The position numbers were made by a program, and so were the translations under genes. Below, one piece after another: positions 44,454 through 54,406 of a stretch of 64,000 nt of DNA. Numbering within the stretch: position 1 is the stretch's first letter; each line of letters opens with the position of its first letter. The notes beneath the pieces are model-generated. The model saw nothing but the letters and a program-made list of their open reading frames with translations. It was not told where the DNA came from and made no database searches. This DNA comes from an uncultured Lactobacillus sp. GTDB lineage: Bacteria; Bacillota; Bacilli; Lactobacillales; Lactobacillaceae. The DNA is taken from assembly GCF_910589175.1 (NCBI RefSeq), contig NZ_CAJURR010000007.1, positions 20,835-84,834 on the forward strand, read 5' to 3'.

Positions 44454-45342
44454 TCTCTTCACCGGCTTTCATTTTGAAAATTTCATCTAAAGTTGGTGGC
44501 TCTTGATCAAAAGTTTGCAAGTATTTTCCATGGGAGAGCGTATTAAAAATTTCTTCTCCGTAACTAGCGTTTGTTAACCAAAGTTTGTAGATACCGTTAT
44601 TTTGTAAAATAGCATTTTCAACTCCAGGTAAATTTTTAACATTATCAAGATTCAGGTCAGTTCTAATAAACAATCGAGTTAAACCAAAATTATTGCGAAC
44701 ATCATTTACAGCACCGTTTAACACAATATGTCCATTATTAATCATTACTACATCGTCACACAATTCTTCAACATTAGACATATCATGATCAGAAAATAGA
44801 ATAGTAGCTCCGCGTTTCTTTTCTTGTAAGATTACCTCTTTAATTATTTCGACGTTTACCGGATCGAGCCCACTAAAAGGCTCATCCAAAATAATTAAGT
44901 TTGGCTGATGAATAAGAGTCGCAATTAGTTGGATTTTTTGTTGATTACCTTTAGATAAACTTTTTATTTTATCGGTAATCTGACCCTTAACTTCTAACTT
45001 TTGCATCCAATCTTGTAAATCACGTTTGACCTCATCCTTTTTCATTCCTTTTAAGCTAGCTAAAAAACTTACTTGCTCTAAAACAGTTAATTTAGGCATT
45101 AAGCTACGCTCTTCAGGCAAATAGCCGACAGAGTTATAATCCCGACTTGAAAAAGAATGTCCATCAATAGTAATTGTTCCCTGATATTTGACAAACTTTA
45201 AGATGCTATGAAAAAGAGTTGTTTTTCCTGAGCCGTTTTTACCAATTAAGCCTAATATCTTCCCATTGTCTGCTTTGAAGTTAATATCAAATAAAACTTG
45301 TTTGCTTCCAAAGCTTTTATTTAAGTTCTCTACTTGTAACAT
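44446..45342 (-). CDS. ABC transporter ATP-binding protein (NatA-like)
   Basis: 298 residues with Walker A GKNGSGKTT, signature LSKGNQQK, Walker B LIILDEPFSGLD, and a C-terminal extension of about 80 residues typical of the ABC-2 drug and sodium group. It forms a two-gene operon with the NatB-like permease. The substrate is not known. Confidence 0.87.
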   Translation of the reverse strand: MLQVENLNKSFGSKQVLFDINFKADNGKILGLIGKNGSGKTTLFHSILKFVKYQGTITIDGHSFSSRDYNSVGYLPEERSLMPKLTVLEQVSFLASLKGMKKDEVKRDLQDWMQKLEVKGQITDKIKSLSKGNQQKIQLIATLIHQPNLIILDEPFSGLDPVNVEIIKEVILQEKKRGATILFSDHDMSNVEELCDDVVMINNGHIVLNGAVNDVRNNFGLTRLFIRTDLNLDNVKNLPGVENAILQNNGIYKLWLTNASYGEEIFNTLSHGKYLQTFDQEPPTLDEIFKMKAGEENE

Positions 45343-45423
45343 AGTTTTTTCTTTCTAAGTAAATTTATTAAAGTTAGCCTTAATTATATCAATATTTTTT
45401 CTTAAATATACTCTATTGGATCA

Positions 45424-45462
45424 AAAAAGCCTTTCAGTTGTCCAAATCTGGGGGGCTTTTAT
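45424..45462 (-). terminator. Terminator of the MurE/racemase operon
   Basis: AAAGCC and GGCTTT arms around a large loop that itself pairs (CCAGATTTGG), followed by TTTTTT on the minus strand. Confidence 0.65.
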
Positions 45463-45464
45463 CT

Positions 45465-46214
45465 TTATTTATACATATATTTTGCAGTAGCTTCTTTAGG
45501 ATCCATTCCATTTCGAATCTTTAAAGCAAGTTCAATTGAAACATCTGCGATAATTGACTGCGGATCAATAACGTTATATGGGTGATCTGGCGCTTTTTCC
45601 TGGGCGAGAGATAACTCAGTACATCCAAGTAAAATCACATTACAACCATATTCATCGTGCATTGTTTTTAAAATTTTATGGTATAAATCATGATCAACAA
45701 TACCTTTTTCTTTAATATCACGATAAATTAGCTCGTTCACCATTGGTTGAATTTCAGGACCACCTAGTTCAGCTTTTTTACCAACTCGTTCTAATTCATC
45801 CACATATAAATGATCGTAAATAGAACCTTCAGTTGCAATTAAACCAATTTTCTCTTCTTTTGGAAAATCATCCACAAACTTATGAACAGCAATACGCATC
45901 ATATGTAAAAATGGTACGTCTGTTAATGCTGCCAAGTCATCATAAAAGTAATGAGCAGTATTGCATGGCATTACGAAAAAGTCAGGATTAAGTTTTGATT
46001 GACTTAAAACATCATCCTTTAAATCATAGAAAAAATTAGGTTGACTATGATCCATAATGTATGCAGTTCGATCAGGAATTTGAGCATCATTTACTAAAAT
46101 ATAATTTAAATAGTCCTGATCCTTAGTAATCTTAACTCGGTGATTAATCAAACGGACATAACTTTCAGTCGCAATTGTCCCCATTCCACCGATAATTGAG
46201 AAAAAGTGCTTCAT
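45465..46214 (-). CDS. Aspartate/glutamate racemase family protein
   Basis: 249 residues with two catalytic Cys motifs, MPCNTAHYF and LLGCTELSL. It interconverts L- and D-Asp or Glu in the cytosol. The gene follows murE by 2 bases, suggesting it supplies D-Asp for peptidoglycan cross-bridges, as lactobacilli with D-Asp/Asn bridges need. Asp versus Glu specificity is inferred from the partner, not from residues. Confidence 0.88.
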   Translation of the reverse strand: MKHFFSIIGGMGTIATESYVRLINHRVKITKDQDYLNYILVNDAQIPDRTAYIMDHSQPNFFYDLKDDVLSQSKLNPDFFVMPCNTAHYFYDDLAALTDVPFLHMMRIAVHKFVDDFPKEEKIGLIATEGSIYDHLYVDELERVGKKAELGGPEIQPMVNELIYRDIKEKGIVDHDLYHKILKTMHDEYGCNVILLGCTELSLAQEKAPDHPYNVIDPQSIIADVSIELALKIRNGMDPKEATAKYMYK

Positions 46215-46216
46215 TC

Positions 46217-47788
46217 CTATTCCTCATCATCTTTTTCTAGTTCATTAATTACACTTTCAGCAACTTTGATATCAGTTGGATATGGTGTATCTACTCCACG
46301 AATCTTTTGGTATGGGTCGGCTCCCTTACCACAAATCAAAACAATGTCATCCTTATCAGACATTGCAATTGCATCATGAATTGCCTTTTCACGATCTAAC
46401 TCAATTGTGACATCAACTTTTTCATGATCAATGCCTGCATCAATTTCCTGTGCGATATCCATTGGATCTTCAAAACCAGGATCATCAGTTGTCAAAAAGG
46501 CTTTATCTGCATAAGCAGTTAAACTTTCACTAAATCCTGGACGACGTGATACTCCTTTATCACCAGGAGCTCCAACAACTACGATGATTTTTGGATTGTT
46601 AAATTCACGCTGCATAAAGCTCATTAAAGCCATCATTGAAGCCTTATTATGTGCATAATCAACAATTACAGTACCATGATTCTTTGATGGCAAAGCTTCC
46701 ATTCTTCCTGGAATAGTAACGTGACGAATACCTTTAGCACATTCTTCATAATTTTCGCCGGCAAGTCCAGCACCAATAATAGCAGCAGTACCATTCATTT
46801 CGTTGAAATCACCAATCATTTGAAGAGTGTAGTCACCAGCAATTGGTAATTTCTTAGCTTTATCAGATGCACAGAATAATTTGAATTCAGTTTCTTTCAT
46901 ATCAGTTTCAACTGATTGGAAACGGAAATCAATTGGTTGCTTTAAGTTAGGATTTTCAAAATCATTTCTGGCAAATAAATAGATACTATCTGGATTCGTA
47001 GTAGTAGTTGCAGCCGCATAAATCTCATCAAAGTGATCAGACATTGCATTGATAATGCACTTACGTGAGTTAACCATTAATTGCAACTTACAGTGCAAGT
47101 AATCTGCAAAGTTAGGGTGCTCATTTGGTCCAATATGGTCTGGAGTAATATTTAAGAAAAAGCCGAGATCGTAAGTTAAACCAAAGACACGATTTTTCTT
47201 ATAAGCCTGACTAGAAACTTCCATTACTAAGTGAGTCATACCGTTATCAACAGCTGTTCTCATATCTCTGAACAAGTCTAAACTTTCAGGTGTAGTTAAA
47301 CTAGCCTTAAATTTATCTTCAGGCTTTGGTCCTACAATATCATCTACTGATGAAAATAGTGCTGTTCGACCACCATTAATTTGGTCAAGCATCCCCTTCA
47401 AGAAGTATGCAGATGTTGTCTTACCCTTGGTACCGGTAAAGGCTACCACATACAAATCGTCTTGCGGAAATCTGTAAAAGGCAGCAGATAAAAGAGCCAT
47501 GGCTTTAGTTACATCTCTAACAACTAAAGCATGCATTCCTTTACCTTCTGGATATGGTTGTTCTGCTACATAACAAGTAGCTCCACTATCTTTAGCCATT
47601 GATAAATAAGTAGGTCTAAAGCCTTTACCTTTACAGAAGAACAAGGTATTTGTTTTTATATCACGTGAATCATAGGAAATATAGTCCATTTTAGTTGGAA
47701 CCGCATCTTGAACAGCGCTTGATTTAAGCAAGTGGTGTTCCTTCAATATTAAGATGCAAGTGTTTAAAGAAATGCTAGAATCGCTCAT
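46217..47788 (-). CDS. murE: UDP-N-acetylmuramoyl-tripeptide synthetase (L-Lys-type MurE)
   Basis: 523 residues, a Mur ligase with ATP motif GTKGKTTSAYF, the carbamylated-Lys region and the substrate motif TTDDPGFEDPMDIAQEI. The usual DAP motif DNPR is absent, so it adds L-Lys to UDP-MurNAc-L-Ala-D-Glu. It is the third gene of the two-component operon, followed by the racemase. There may be another murE elsewhere; that cannot be seen here. Confidence 0.9.
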   Translation of the reverse strand: MSDSSISLNTCILILKEHHLLKSSAVQDAVPTKMDYISYDSRDIKTNTLFFCKGKGFRPTYLSMAKDSGATCYVAEQPYPEGKGMHALVVRDVTKAMALLSAAFYRFPQDDLYVVAFTGTKGKTTSAYFLKGMLDQINGGRTALFSSVDDIVGPKPEDKFKASLTTPESLDLFRDMRTAVDNGMTHLVMEVSSQAYKKNRVFGLTYDLGFFLNITPDHIGPNEHPNFADYLHCKLQLMVNSRKCIINAMSDHFDEIYAAATTTTNPDSIYLFARNDFENPNLKQPIDFRFQSVETDMKETEFKLFCASDKAKKLPIAGDYTLQMIGDFNEMNGTAAIIGAGLAGENYEECAKGIRHVTIPGRMEALPSKNHGTVIVDYAHNKASMMALMSFMQREFNNPKIIVVVGAPGDKGVSRRPGFSESLTAYADKAFLTTDDPGFEDPMDIAQEIDAGIDHEKVDVTIELDREKAIHDAIAMSDKDDIVLICGKGADPYQKIRGVDTPYPTDIKVAESVINELEKDDEE

Positions 47789-47824
47789 TTTTTCTCCCCA
47801 ATTTTTAAATCAATTCAGCCTAAA

Positions 47825-48982
47825 TTATAGCACACCATCTTTTTTCTTTGGGCTATTGAGTGGTAGTTGAATAATAAAACTGGTTAATTCTGCCGTTGAT
47901 TGACATTTAATATTACCACCATGCAAATCAACAATACTTTTAGTTATCGCTAACCCCAGTCCTGTTCCGCCAGTTTTTAAATTTCTTGAACTTTCGACAC
48001 GATAAAAACGATCAAAGATCTTTTGCAAAGATTTCTTAGGGATTTGTTCCCCATTGTTTTCAACTCTAAGTTCTACAAATTCGTTATTTACCTTATTTGC
48101 AATTAAGTTGATTTCAGTTGCTCCATGTCCATACTTTAAGGCATTTGAAATCAAATTATTTAGCATTCGAACAATCATCTTTGCATCTGCATCAATTACG
48201 AGGTCTCTTGGCCTGGTTATCACATTAAAAGTAATGTTTTTCTTTTCAGCTTCTAATTCAAAACCAGCAGCTACTTGTTCAAGCATCGAATTAACATGCA
48301 GCGGTGCTAAAACCAATTTATTATTTGTCGAAAAGCGCAGAGTAGTATATTCAAATAGATCTTCAGCTAGAGCCTTCATTTGAAGAGCCTTATCATAAGC
48401 TATTTGGATGTACTTAGTTTGATCTTCATTCAGCTCACTGCTCTTTAATAAGCCAAGATAGCCAATAATTGAAGTTAGTGGTGTTCTAATATCATGAGAA
48501 ACATTAGTAATTAAGTCATCCTTGGATTGCTCTATCTGCCGCTCCTCTTCCATTGAAGCAACAGTACTATCAACTAACGCATTAATTGAATCAATCACTT
48601 TTTGCAAATCTGTCTTTACAACAAAGGGAATTCGATGATCAAAATGGCCATCTGCAATATAGTGTAATTCATCAATAACGTGACGCAATTGCATTTGTCG
48701 ATATCTTCTGATTAAGCGCCAATACACTACAATGGCATCGCCGACTAACATGAAGCTAATAAAAAGCCGTTGCCAAGACCATAAATGCATCCCATTAGCA
48801 AAAGTAATGGTTTTCTTCAAAAAGAAAATTCCATTTTCTAATCTAGGATCATTTAAGACAGCTAGGTTAATCAAGATAATGATCGAAAGGTTTAATAATA
48901 AAAGCAAAATAACGGTTATTACGCCTTCACCGAAAAGTTCGCTTTTTTCTTTTGTTGTTAGGATTACTTTCTGCTTTTTCAT
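47825..48982 (-). CDS. Two-component histidine kinase
   Basis: 385 residues: two membrane segments (about 21-42 and 72-88) with a short outside loop, a HAMP-like region, phosphoacceptor His163 in NVSHDIRTPLTS, N-box NALKYG and G-box GGTGLGLAITKS. It resembles VanS/PhoR-class kinases. It lies 5 bases after the response-regulator gene and 36 bases before murE, implying that it senses cell-wall state. Confidence 0.92.
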   Translation of the reverse strand: MKKQKVILTTKEKSELFGEGVITVILLLLLNLSIIILINLAVLNDPRLENGIFFLKKTITFANGMHLWSWQRLFISFMLVGDAIVVYWRLIRRYRQMQLRHVIDELHYIADGHFDHRIPFVVKTDLQKVIDSINALVDSTVASMEEERQIEQSKDDLITNVSHDIRTPLTSIIGYLGLLKSSELNEDQTKYIQIAYDKALQMKALAEDLFEYTTLRFSTNNKLVLAPLHVNSMLEQVAAGFELEAEKKNITFNVITRPRDLVIDADAKMIVRMLNNLISNALKYGHGATEINLIANKVNNEFVELRVENNGEQIPKKSLQKIFDRFYRVESSRNLKTGGTGLGLAITKSIVDLHGGNIKCQSTAELTSFIIQLPLNSPKKKDGVL

Positions 48983-48987
48983 CCCTA

Positions 48988-49674
48988 CTAAGCCTCTACT
49001 TTATAGCCTACTCCCCAGACTGTTTGAATAACTTCTTCACCATCAGTTGCCTTTTGAATCTTATCACGTAAGTGAGAAACGTGTACCATAACAGTTTTAG
49101 CAGACACAACTGATTCTTGTTGCCATACTCTTTCAAAAATTTCATCAGCACTAAAAACTCGGTTAGGATGGCTAGCAAGCATATATAAAATTCCAAACTC
49201 TAAGGCAGTTAATTGGATAACCTTACCAGTTAAAGTTTTAACTTCATGTGAATCTTTATTGATCACTAAAGGTCCTACCTCTAATACATCTGGCTTATCA
49301 TCTTTTACTTCCTTCTGACTACGACGAAGCAGTGATCTTACACGTGCCATTACTTCTAATGGATTAAATGGCTTAACTACATAGTCATCTGCTCCAGTAA
49401 TCAATCCTTGAATCTTATCCATATCACTAGTCTTGGCAGAAACCACTAAAATTGGAATTTCTGAATCTTTTCTAACTTCCTTGATAACTTCAATTCCTGA
49501 CATCTGTGGCATCATAATATCAAGAATCATTAATGTAATTTCTGGATTAGTAGAAAGTTTCGTTAAAGCTTCTTTACCGCTATAGGCAGCAATTGGTTCG
49601 TAACCTTCATTTTTTAAATATATACTTAATAATTCAACGATTTCTTTATCATCATCAACAACTAAGATCTTCAT
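48988..49674 (-). CDS. OmpR-family response regulator
   Basis: 228 residues with a receiver (acidic pair Asp8/9, phosphoacceptor Asp52 in LDIMMPQMSG, Lys in VVKPF) and a C-terminal winged helix (KTVMVHVSHLRDKIQ). It is first in the operon RR-HK-murE-racemase. It probably activates its own operon, and possibly other wall genes. Confidence 0.92.
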   Translation of the reverse strand: MKILVVDDDKEIVELLSIYLKNEGYEPIAAYSGKEALTKLSTNPEITLMILDIMMPQMSGIEVIKEVRKDSEIPILVVSAKTSDMDKIQGLITGADDYVVKPFNPLEVMARVRSLLRRSQKEVKDDKPDVLEVGPLVINKDSHEVKTLTGKVIQLTALEFGILYMLASHPNRVFSADEIFERVWQQESVVSAKTVMVHVSHLRDKIQKATDGEEVIQTVWGVGYKVEA

Positions 49675-49784
49675 GAGGATTTCTCCTTATCTATAATTAT
49701 TTATCACATTAAAAAATCTATTATTAACATTTTACCTGTTTTCCTTTTAATTACTTAAATTAAACCACGTTTTTAAAGAATTAT

Positions 49785-49824
49785 AAAAAATGGACCCTAG
49801 AAAAGCATCTAGACTCCATTTTTA
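49785..49824 (-). terminator. Terminator of the LmrCD-like operon
   Basis: AAAAATGGA..CTAGA/TCTAG..TCCATTTTT hairpin, T-run on the minus strand. Confidence 0.85.
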
Positions 49825-49825
49825 A

Positions 49826-51682
49826 TTAATCTAATTCTTTTTTACCAGTGTACAACTCGTAGTAGTAACCTTTTTGCTTCAAAAGTTCTTCATGAGTACC
49901 ACGTTCAATAATATGACCGTGGTCTAGAACTAAAATAAGATCTGAATTAACGATTGTTGATAAACGGTGGGCAATAACAAAACTAGTTCTACCAGCAAGT
50001 AAGTTATCCATACCAGCTTGAACCATACGTTCAGTTCTAGTATCAATACTTGAAGTTGCTTCATCAAGAATCATCACAGGTTCATCTGCAATCATTGCTC
50101 TAGCAATACTGAGCAGCTGCATTTGACCTTGAGACAAATCACCGCCATCACCATCGATTACAGTTTCATATCCGTCATCAAGTTCATGGATAAACTCATC
50201 TGCATGTGCTAAACGAGCAGCTTGATATACTTCATCATCACTGGCATCAGGTTTACCAAAACGAATATTATCCATAATCGTTCCAGTAAAGAGATGGGTT
50301 TCTTGTAAAACAATCGACAAAGAATGTCTTAAATCATTTTTTCTAATTTGAGAAATTGGAACACCATCATAGGTTATCTTTCCGGATTGAATCTCATAGA
50401 AGCGATTAAGCATATTTGAAATAGTCGTCTTACCGGCACCAGTTTCACCAACTAGAGCCACCTTCATCCCTGGTTTTGCATCAATATTGATATCATACAA
50501 GATTTGATGCTCTGGAACGTATGAGAAGTTAACATGATCAAAAACAATATGTCCCTTAATTGGTACCTTTTTAATGTTACCATTCTTTTCTGGGACATCC
50601 CAATACCAACTATTCTTGACCTCCTTATTAGGAGACATAATAACATCTCCATTATCAACTTCAGAAGGTTCATCTTCTAGCTCAAAAATTCTTTGGGCAC
50701 CGGCTAAAGCCAAAACAATTGAATTCAATTGTTGAGAAATTTGTGCAATTGGCATACTAAACTGACGTGATAATTGTAAGAAGGATGCAATTGCACCTAA
50801 AGTTAAGGGAGCCCATCCATTAATTGCAGCAGCCCCTCCAATAAAGGCAATTAAAACATACAGCAAGTTACCCATATTACCCATAATTGGGAATAGAATT
50901 GTTGCATATGTATTGGCTTTTCCCGAAGCTCCACGCAATTCTTCATTAAACTTATCAAAGCCCTCTTCAGCTTCAGGTTCATGAGAGAAAACCTTAATGA
51001 CCTTTAAACCATTAAGCATTTCTTCGTCATAACCGTTAATTTGCCCTAATTTATTTTGTTGGACTTTGAAGTAATGGCTAGATTTCACTGTTAAAAATCT
51101 AACAATTCCAAAGGATAATGCAAAAATAATAAATGAGAACAAAGTCAATTGCCAGCTTAAACTAAACATAGCCACAATAACAAAAATCAAGCTCAGTGCT
51201 GAGTTTAAGAATTGAGGTAATGATTGGGAAATCATCTGCATCAAGGTATCGATATCATTAGTATAACGACTCATGATATCCCCATAGTTATTTTGGTCAA
51301 AATAAGCAATTGGTAAAGATTCCATATGGGTAAATGTTTCATTACGAACACGGAACTGTACTTTTTGGGCTAATACCCCCATCAACATACTAAATAAGTA
51401 GTTAGAAAGGAATCCAATTGCATAGATTCCAAACATTACTAAAATGGCATTTAGAAGTGGCCCGTAATTCGGAACTTTTTCATGTAAGAGTGGCGTTACG
51501 TAAGTATCAATCAGTCGCTCAATAAATAGCGATCCAATTACAGCAGAAGCAGCTGCTAAAACAATAGTAATTATTGAAACAACTAACATCCAAGGGCTAG
51601 TTGTCAAAACTAATTTTAATAAACGACCAAGGACTTTTATTCGATTTCCTTTAGGTTGTGTTCTTTCTTTTACTTGATCCAT
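49826..51682 (-). CDS. Multidrug ABC exporter half, LmrD/BmrD-like (canonical Walker B)
   Basis: 618 residues: six membrane segments, then an ATPase with Walker A GETGAGKTT and Walker B PVMILDEATSSID carrying the catalytic Glu. The signature reads LSQGQ, which is the degenerate half in heterodimers. Together with the 576-residue partner it forms a heterodimeric drug or lipid exporter. It follows its partner by 13 bases. Confidence 0.9.
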   Translation of the reverse strand: MDQVKERTQPKGNRIKVLGRLLKLVLTTSPWMLVVSIITIVLAAASAVIGSLFIERLIDTYVTPLLHEKVPNYGPLLNAILVMFGIYAIGFLSNYLFSMLMGVLAQKVQFRVRNETFTHMESLPIAYFDQNNYGDIMSRYTNDIDTLMQMISQSLPQFLNSALSLIFVIVAMFSLSWQLTLFSFIIFALSFGIVRFLTVKSSHYFKVQQNKLGQINGYDEEMLNGLKVIKVFSHEPEAEEGFDKFNEELRGASGKANTYATILFPIMGNMGNLLYVLIAFIGGAAAINGWAPLTLGAIASFLQLSRQFSMPIAQISQQLNSIVLALAGAQRIFELEDEPSEVDNGDVIMSPNKEVKNSWYWDVPEKNGNIKKVPIKGHIVFDHVNFSYVPEHQILYDINIDAKPGMKVALVGETGAGKTTISNMLNRFYEIQSGKITYDGVPISQIRKNDLRHSLSIVLQETHLFTGTIMDNIRFGKPDASDDEVYQAARLAHADEFIHELDDGYETVIDGDGGDLSQGQMQLLSIARAMIADEPVMILDEATSSIDTRTERMVQAGMDNLLAGRTSFVIAHRLSTIVNSDLILVLDHGHIIERGTHEELLKQKGYYYELYTGKKELD

Positions 51683-51695
51683 AACTTACTCTCAC

Positions 51696-53426
51696 CTACT
51701 TTCCCGCATTATTTTCTTCTTGGAACTTAGCAATTGAACGATAAAGTTCATTGGTTTTCATTAATTCTTCGTGTGTTCCAATTGATTGAATCTTACCGTG
51801 ATCCATAACAATAATTCGGTCTGCATCTTTAATGGAAACTACTCTTTGAGAAATAATAATCTTAGTAGTATGAGGCATGTCTTTTGCCAAAGATTCACGA
51901 ATTTCACGCTCAGTTGTCGTATCCACAGCAGAAGTTGAATCATCTAGAATTAAAATTTCTGGATTCTTCAAAAGTGCACGAGCAATAGTCAAACGTTGTT
52001 TTTGTCCACCGGAAACATTATTTCCGCCTTGTTCAATCATTGTATTGTAGCCATCTGGCATTTCACGAATAAAGCCGTCTGCATGAGCAACCTTAGCTGC
52101 AGCTACAACTTCTTCATGTGTTGCATTTTCGTTTCCCCATTTTAGGTTTTCTTCAACAGTTCCACTAAACAAAACATTCTTTTGTAAAACCATTGCAACT
52201 TTATCACGAAGGGCCTTCAATTCGTATGATTTAACATTATGTCCAGCCACTCTAACTGCACCAGACGTTACATCATAAAGACGAGGAATCATTGAAACTA
52301 AAGTTGATTTAGATGATCCAGTCTCACCGATAATACCGATTGTTTCCCCAGGGGTAATATGTAAGTTAATATCCTCTAAAGCATAGTGCTTTTCATCTGG
52401 TGAGTATTTGAAGTTAACATGATCAAAAACAATATCTCCATTAGTTACGTCTTTAAGAGGTTTACGTGGATTTTCGATTGCTGGCTTTTCAGTTAAGACA
52501 GCTGCAATACGTTTACCACTAGCTTCAGAAATAACTAATTGAGTAGTGATCATAGCTAGAATATTCAAACTAAACAAAACAGAGTTTGAATATGAAAACA
52601 TCGAAACTAATTGTCCAGTTTGCAAACTTCCACCAACGATTTCCTTAGCACCAAACCAGCAAATAGCTAAAGTGGAAATATTAAGAACTGCCATTACAAC
52701 CAACGCATTAAGCGACATGATTTTCTGCGCTGTTGAGAATAATTTATAAATAAAGCCAGAAGACTTCTCAAACTTTTCAATTTGAGATTCTTCTTGTACG
52801 TAAGTCTTTACTTCACGAATTCCACGAATATTTTCACGAACATCTTGGTTCATTACATCATATCCTCTAAAAATACGTGGGAAGTAAGGATATGCACTTT
52901 TAATAATTAATGCCAAAATTAAAACAAAGATAGGAGCGATTACCACAAAAATCAAAGATAGCCTTGGACTGATAATAATCGACATGATAATTGAAAAAAT
53001 CAGCATTAATGGTGCCCGAACAGCAATTCTAATTAACATTTGATAGGCATTTTGAATATTGGTTACATCTGTAGTAAGTCGTGTTACCAAACTGGCACTA
53101 GAAAACTTATCAATATTGCTAAAAGAAAAATCTTGAATATGATAAAACATATCCTTTCTCAAATTAGCCGCAAACCCTGCTGCTGCGTGTGCAGAAACAT
53201 AACTGGCACTTGCACCTAAAGCTAAAGAAATTAAGGTTAGTACGAAAAGAATTAGGCCCCACTTATTGATATAGCCCATATTTCCTTTCATAATTCCCCT
53301 ATCAATTAGAATACCAACCAAGTACGGGATCAACATTTCAATTAAAGCTTCACCTGCAACTAGGACTGGGGAAGTCAACGACAATTTTTTGTATTGTCTA
53401 ATTGACTTACGCAACACATTAACCAT
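51696..53426 (-). CDS. Multidrug ABC exporter half, LmrC/BmrC-like (degenerate site)
   Basis: 576 residues with six membrane segments and an ATPase. The Walker A reads GETGSSKST, with Ser in place of a Gly, and Walker B LILDDSTSAVD has Asp in place of the catalytic Glu. The signature VSGGQKQR is intact. This is the matching half of the LmrCD-type heterodimer. A hairpin with T-run lies in its upstream leader. Confidence 0.9.
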   Translation of the reverse strand: MVNVLRKSIRQYKKLSLTSPVLVAGEALIEMLIPYLVGILIDRGIMKGNMGYINKWGLILFVLTLISLALGASASYVSAHAAAGFAANLRKDMFYHIQDFSFSNIDKFSSASLVTRLTTDVTNIQNAYQMLIRIAVRAPLMLIFSIIMSIIISPRLSLIFVVIAPIFVLILALIIKSAYPYFPRIFRGYDVMNQDVRENIRGIREVKTYVQEESQIEKFEKSSGFIYKLFSTAQKIMSLNALVVMAVLNISTLAICWFGAKEIVGGSLQTGQLVSMFSYSNSVLFSLNILAMITTQLVISEASGKRIAAVLTEKPAIENPRKPLKDVTNGDIVFDHVNFKYSPDEKHYALEDINLHITPGETIGIIGETGSSKSTLVSMIPRLYDVTSGAVRVAGHNVKSYELKALRDKVAMVLQKNVLFSGTVEENLKWGNENATHEEVVAAAKVAHADGFIREMPDGYNTMIEQGGNNVSGGQKQRLTIARALLKNPEILILDDSTSAVDTTTEREIRESLAKDMPHTTKIIISQRVVSIKDADRIIVMDHGKIQSIGTHEELMKTNELYRSIAKFQEENNAGK

Positions 53427-53439
53427 ATAAAACCCCCGT

Positions 53440-53488
53440 TCTTTACTTAAAAAAGATAAAAATAAATAGACGCCTCGCGCCGTCTATT
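53440..53488 (-). terminator. Hairpin and T-run upstream of lmrC-like gene
   Basis: AATAGACG/CGTCTATT arms around an 8-base loop, then TATTTTTATCTTTTTT on the minus strand. It either ends the upstream ychF-DUF1129 operon or works as an attenuator in the lmrC-like leader. Confidence 0.6.
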
Positions 53489-53561
53489 CACTCCCTTAAC
53501 AAATAAATTATTTGTTATCTTTATTTATACTGTAGACTAATTTAAATAAATAGTCACGTTT

Positions 53562-54395
53562 TTAATTTCGACGATTTTGTCTTCTAGCGGCAATTTCATT
53601 TTGACGCTTAATTTGTAATGGATCAACAACATGGTACTTTTGACGGAACCATCTGCGAACAAAGAAAGCAATTACCGCTAATACAATGTAAACCCATGGG
53701 TTTAATACAGGGTTAATCACCCGCATAAATGGCATTGATGTAAATGTAATCCAAACCATTATGATTCCGACTAAAAATACACCTATTAAAATAATTTGCC
53801 ACATTGGTGGACGTTTACTTTTATCCCTAGTAATTAAATCATTATAGTATGCCATTAAAATACCAAATAAAATTGTAACTGATGCAACAGTTAAAATACC
53901 CATTTGTTGCATACCATCTTGTTGCTTAGAACTGTTGTTAAATAGTTGAACTACACCAAAGAATCCGGCAAAGATAACAAAGTACAATAAACCATTATCT
54001 ACGGCATGCATCCAAAACTTAGTCTTAGGTGCTTCTTTTTTAGGATTAGCAATTTCAATTGCTTTTTCTCTTGGAGCTTTTTGATATAAGTTAGATGCTG
54101 GAATTCCTTTACGTTGCGCAACAATAATTTCTGGCAAAATTTGATCAATTGCTGGCTCAACTTGATCCATAGTATAGTTTTGATCCTCTGTCAAAAACTT
54201 CTCCAAACGAAAAATGTAATCTTGGTTTTTATTACTTAACTTATTACGCAATTCTTTTGGAGACATCTTTTTAATCTCTTCATCACGAGAATTTTGTTCA
54301 TGCGCCTTCTTTAATTTTTCTTGTTGCGCATTACCTACTGTTGAGTTCTTGGCAGCTTCAGTATTTTCACTTTTATTTTGATCTTTTGGATCCAT
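53562..54395 (-). CDS. DUF1129 family membrane protein
   Basis: 277 residues: a charged, probably cytosolic N-terminal third with coiled-coil tendency (SPKELRNKLSNKNQDYIFRLEKF), then four membrane segments and a basic tail. It lies 11 bases after ychF. This family is widespread in lactobacilli and has no known function. Confidence 0.82.
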   Translation of the reverse strand: MDPKDQNKSENTEAAKNSTVGNAQQEKLKKAHEQNSRDEEIKKMSPKELRNKLSNKNQDYIFRLEKFLTEDQNYTMDQVEPAIDQILPEIIVAQRKGIPASNLYQKAPREKAIEIANPKKEAPKTKFWMHAVDNGLLYFVIFAGFFGVVQLFNNSSKQQDGMQQMGILTVASVTILFGILMAYYNDLITRDKSKRPPMWQIILIGVFLVGIIMVWITFTSMPFMRVINPVLNPWVYIVLAVIAFFVRRWFRQKYHVVDPLQIKRQNEIAARRQNRRN

Positions 54396-54406
54396 TAAAA
54401 AAACTC

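Noticed and set aside
53445..53492. Leader ORF with three Arg codons before the LmrCD-like operon
   Set aside because: Its GTG overlaps the only ribosome site (GGGAG), leaving no spacing.
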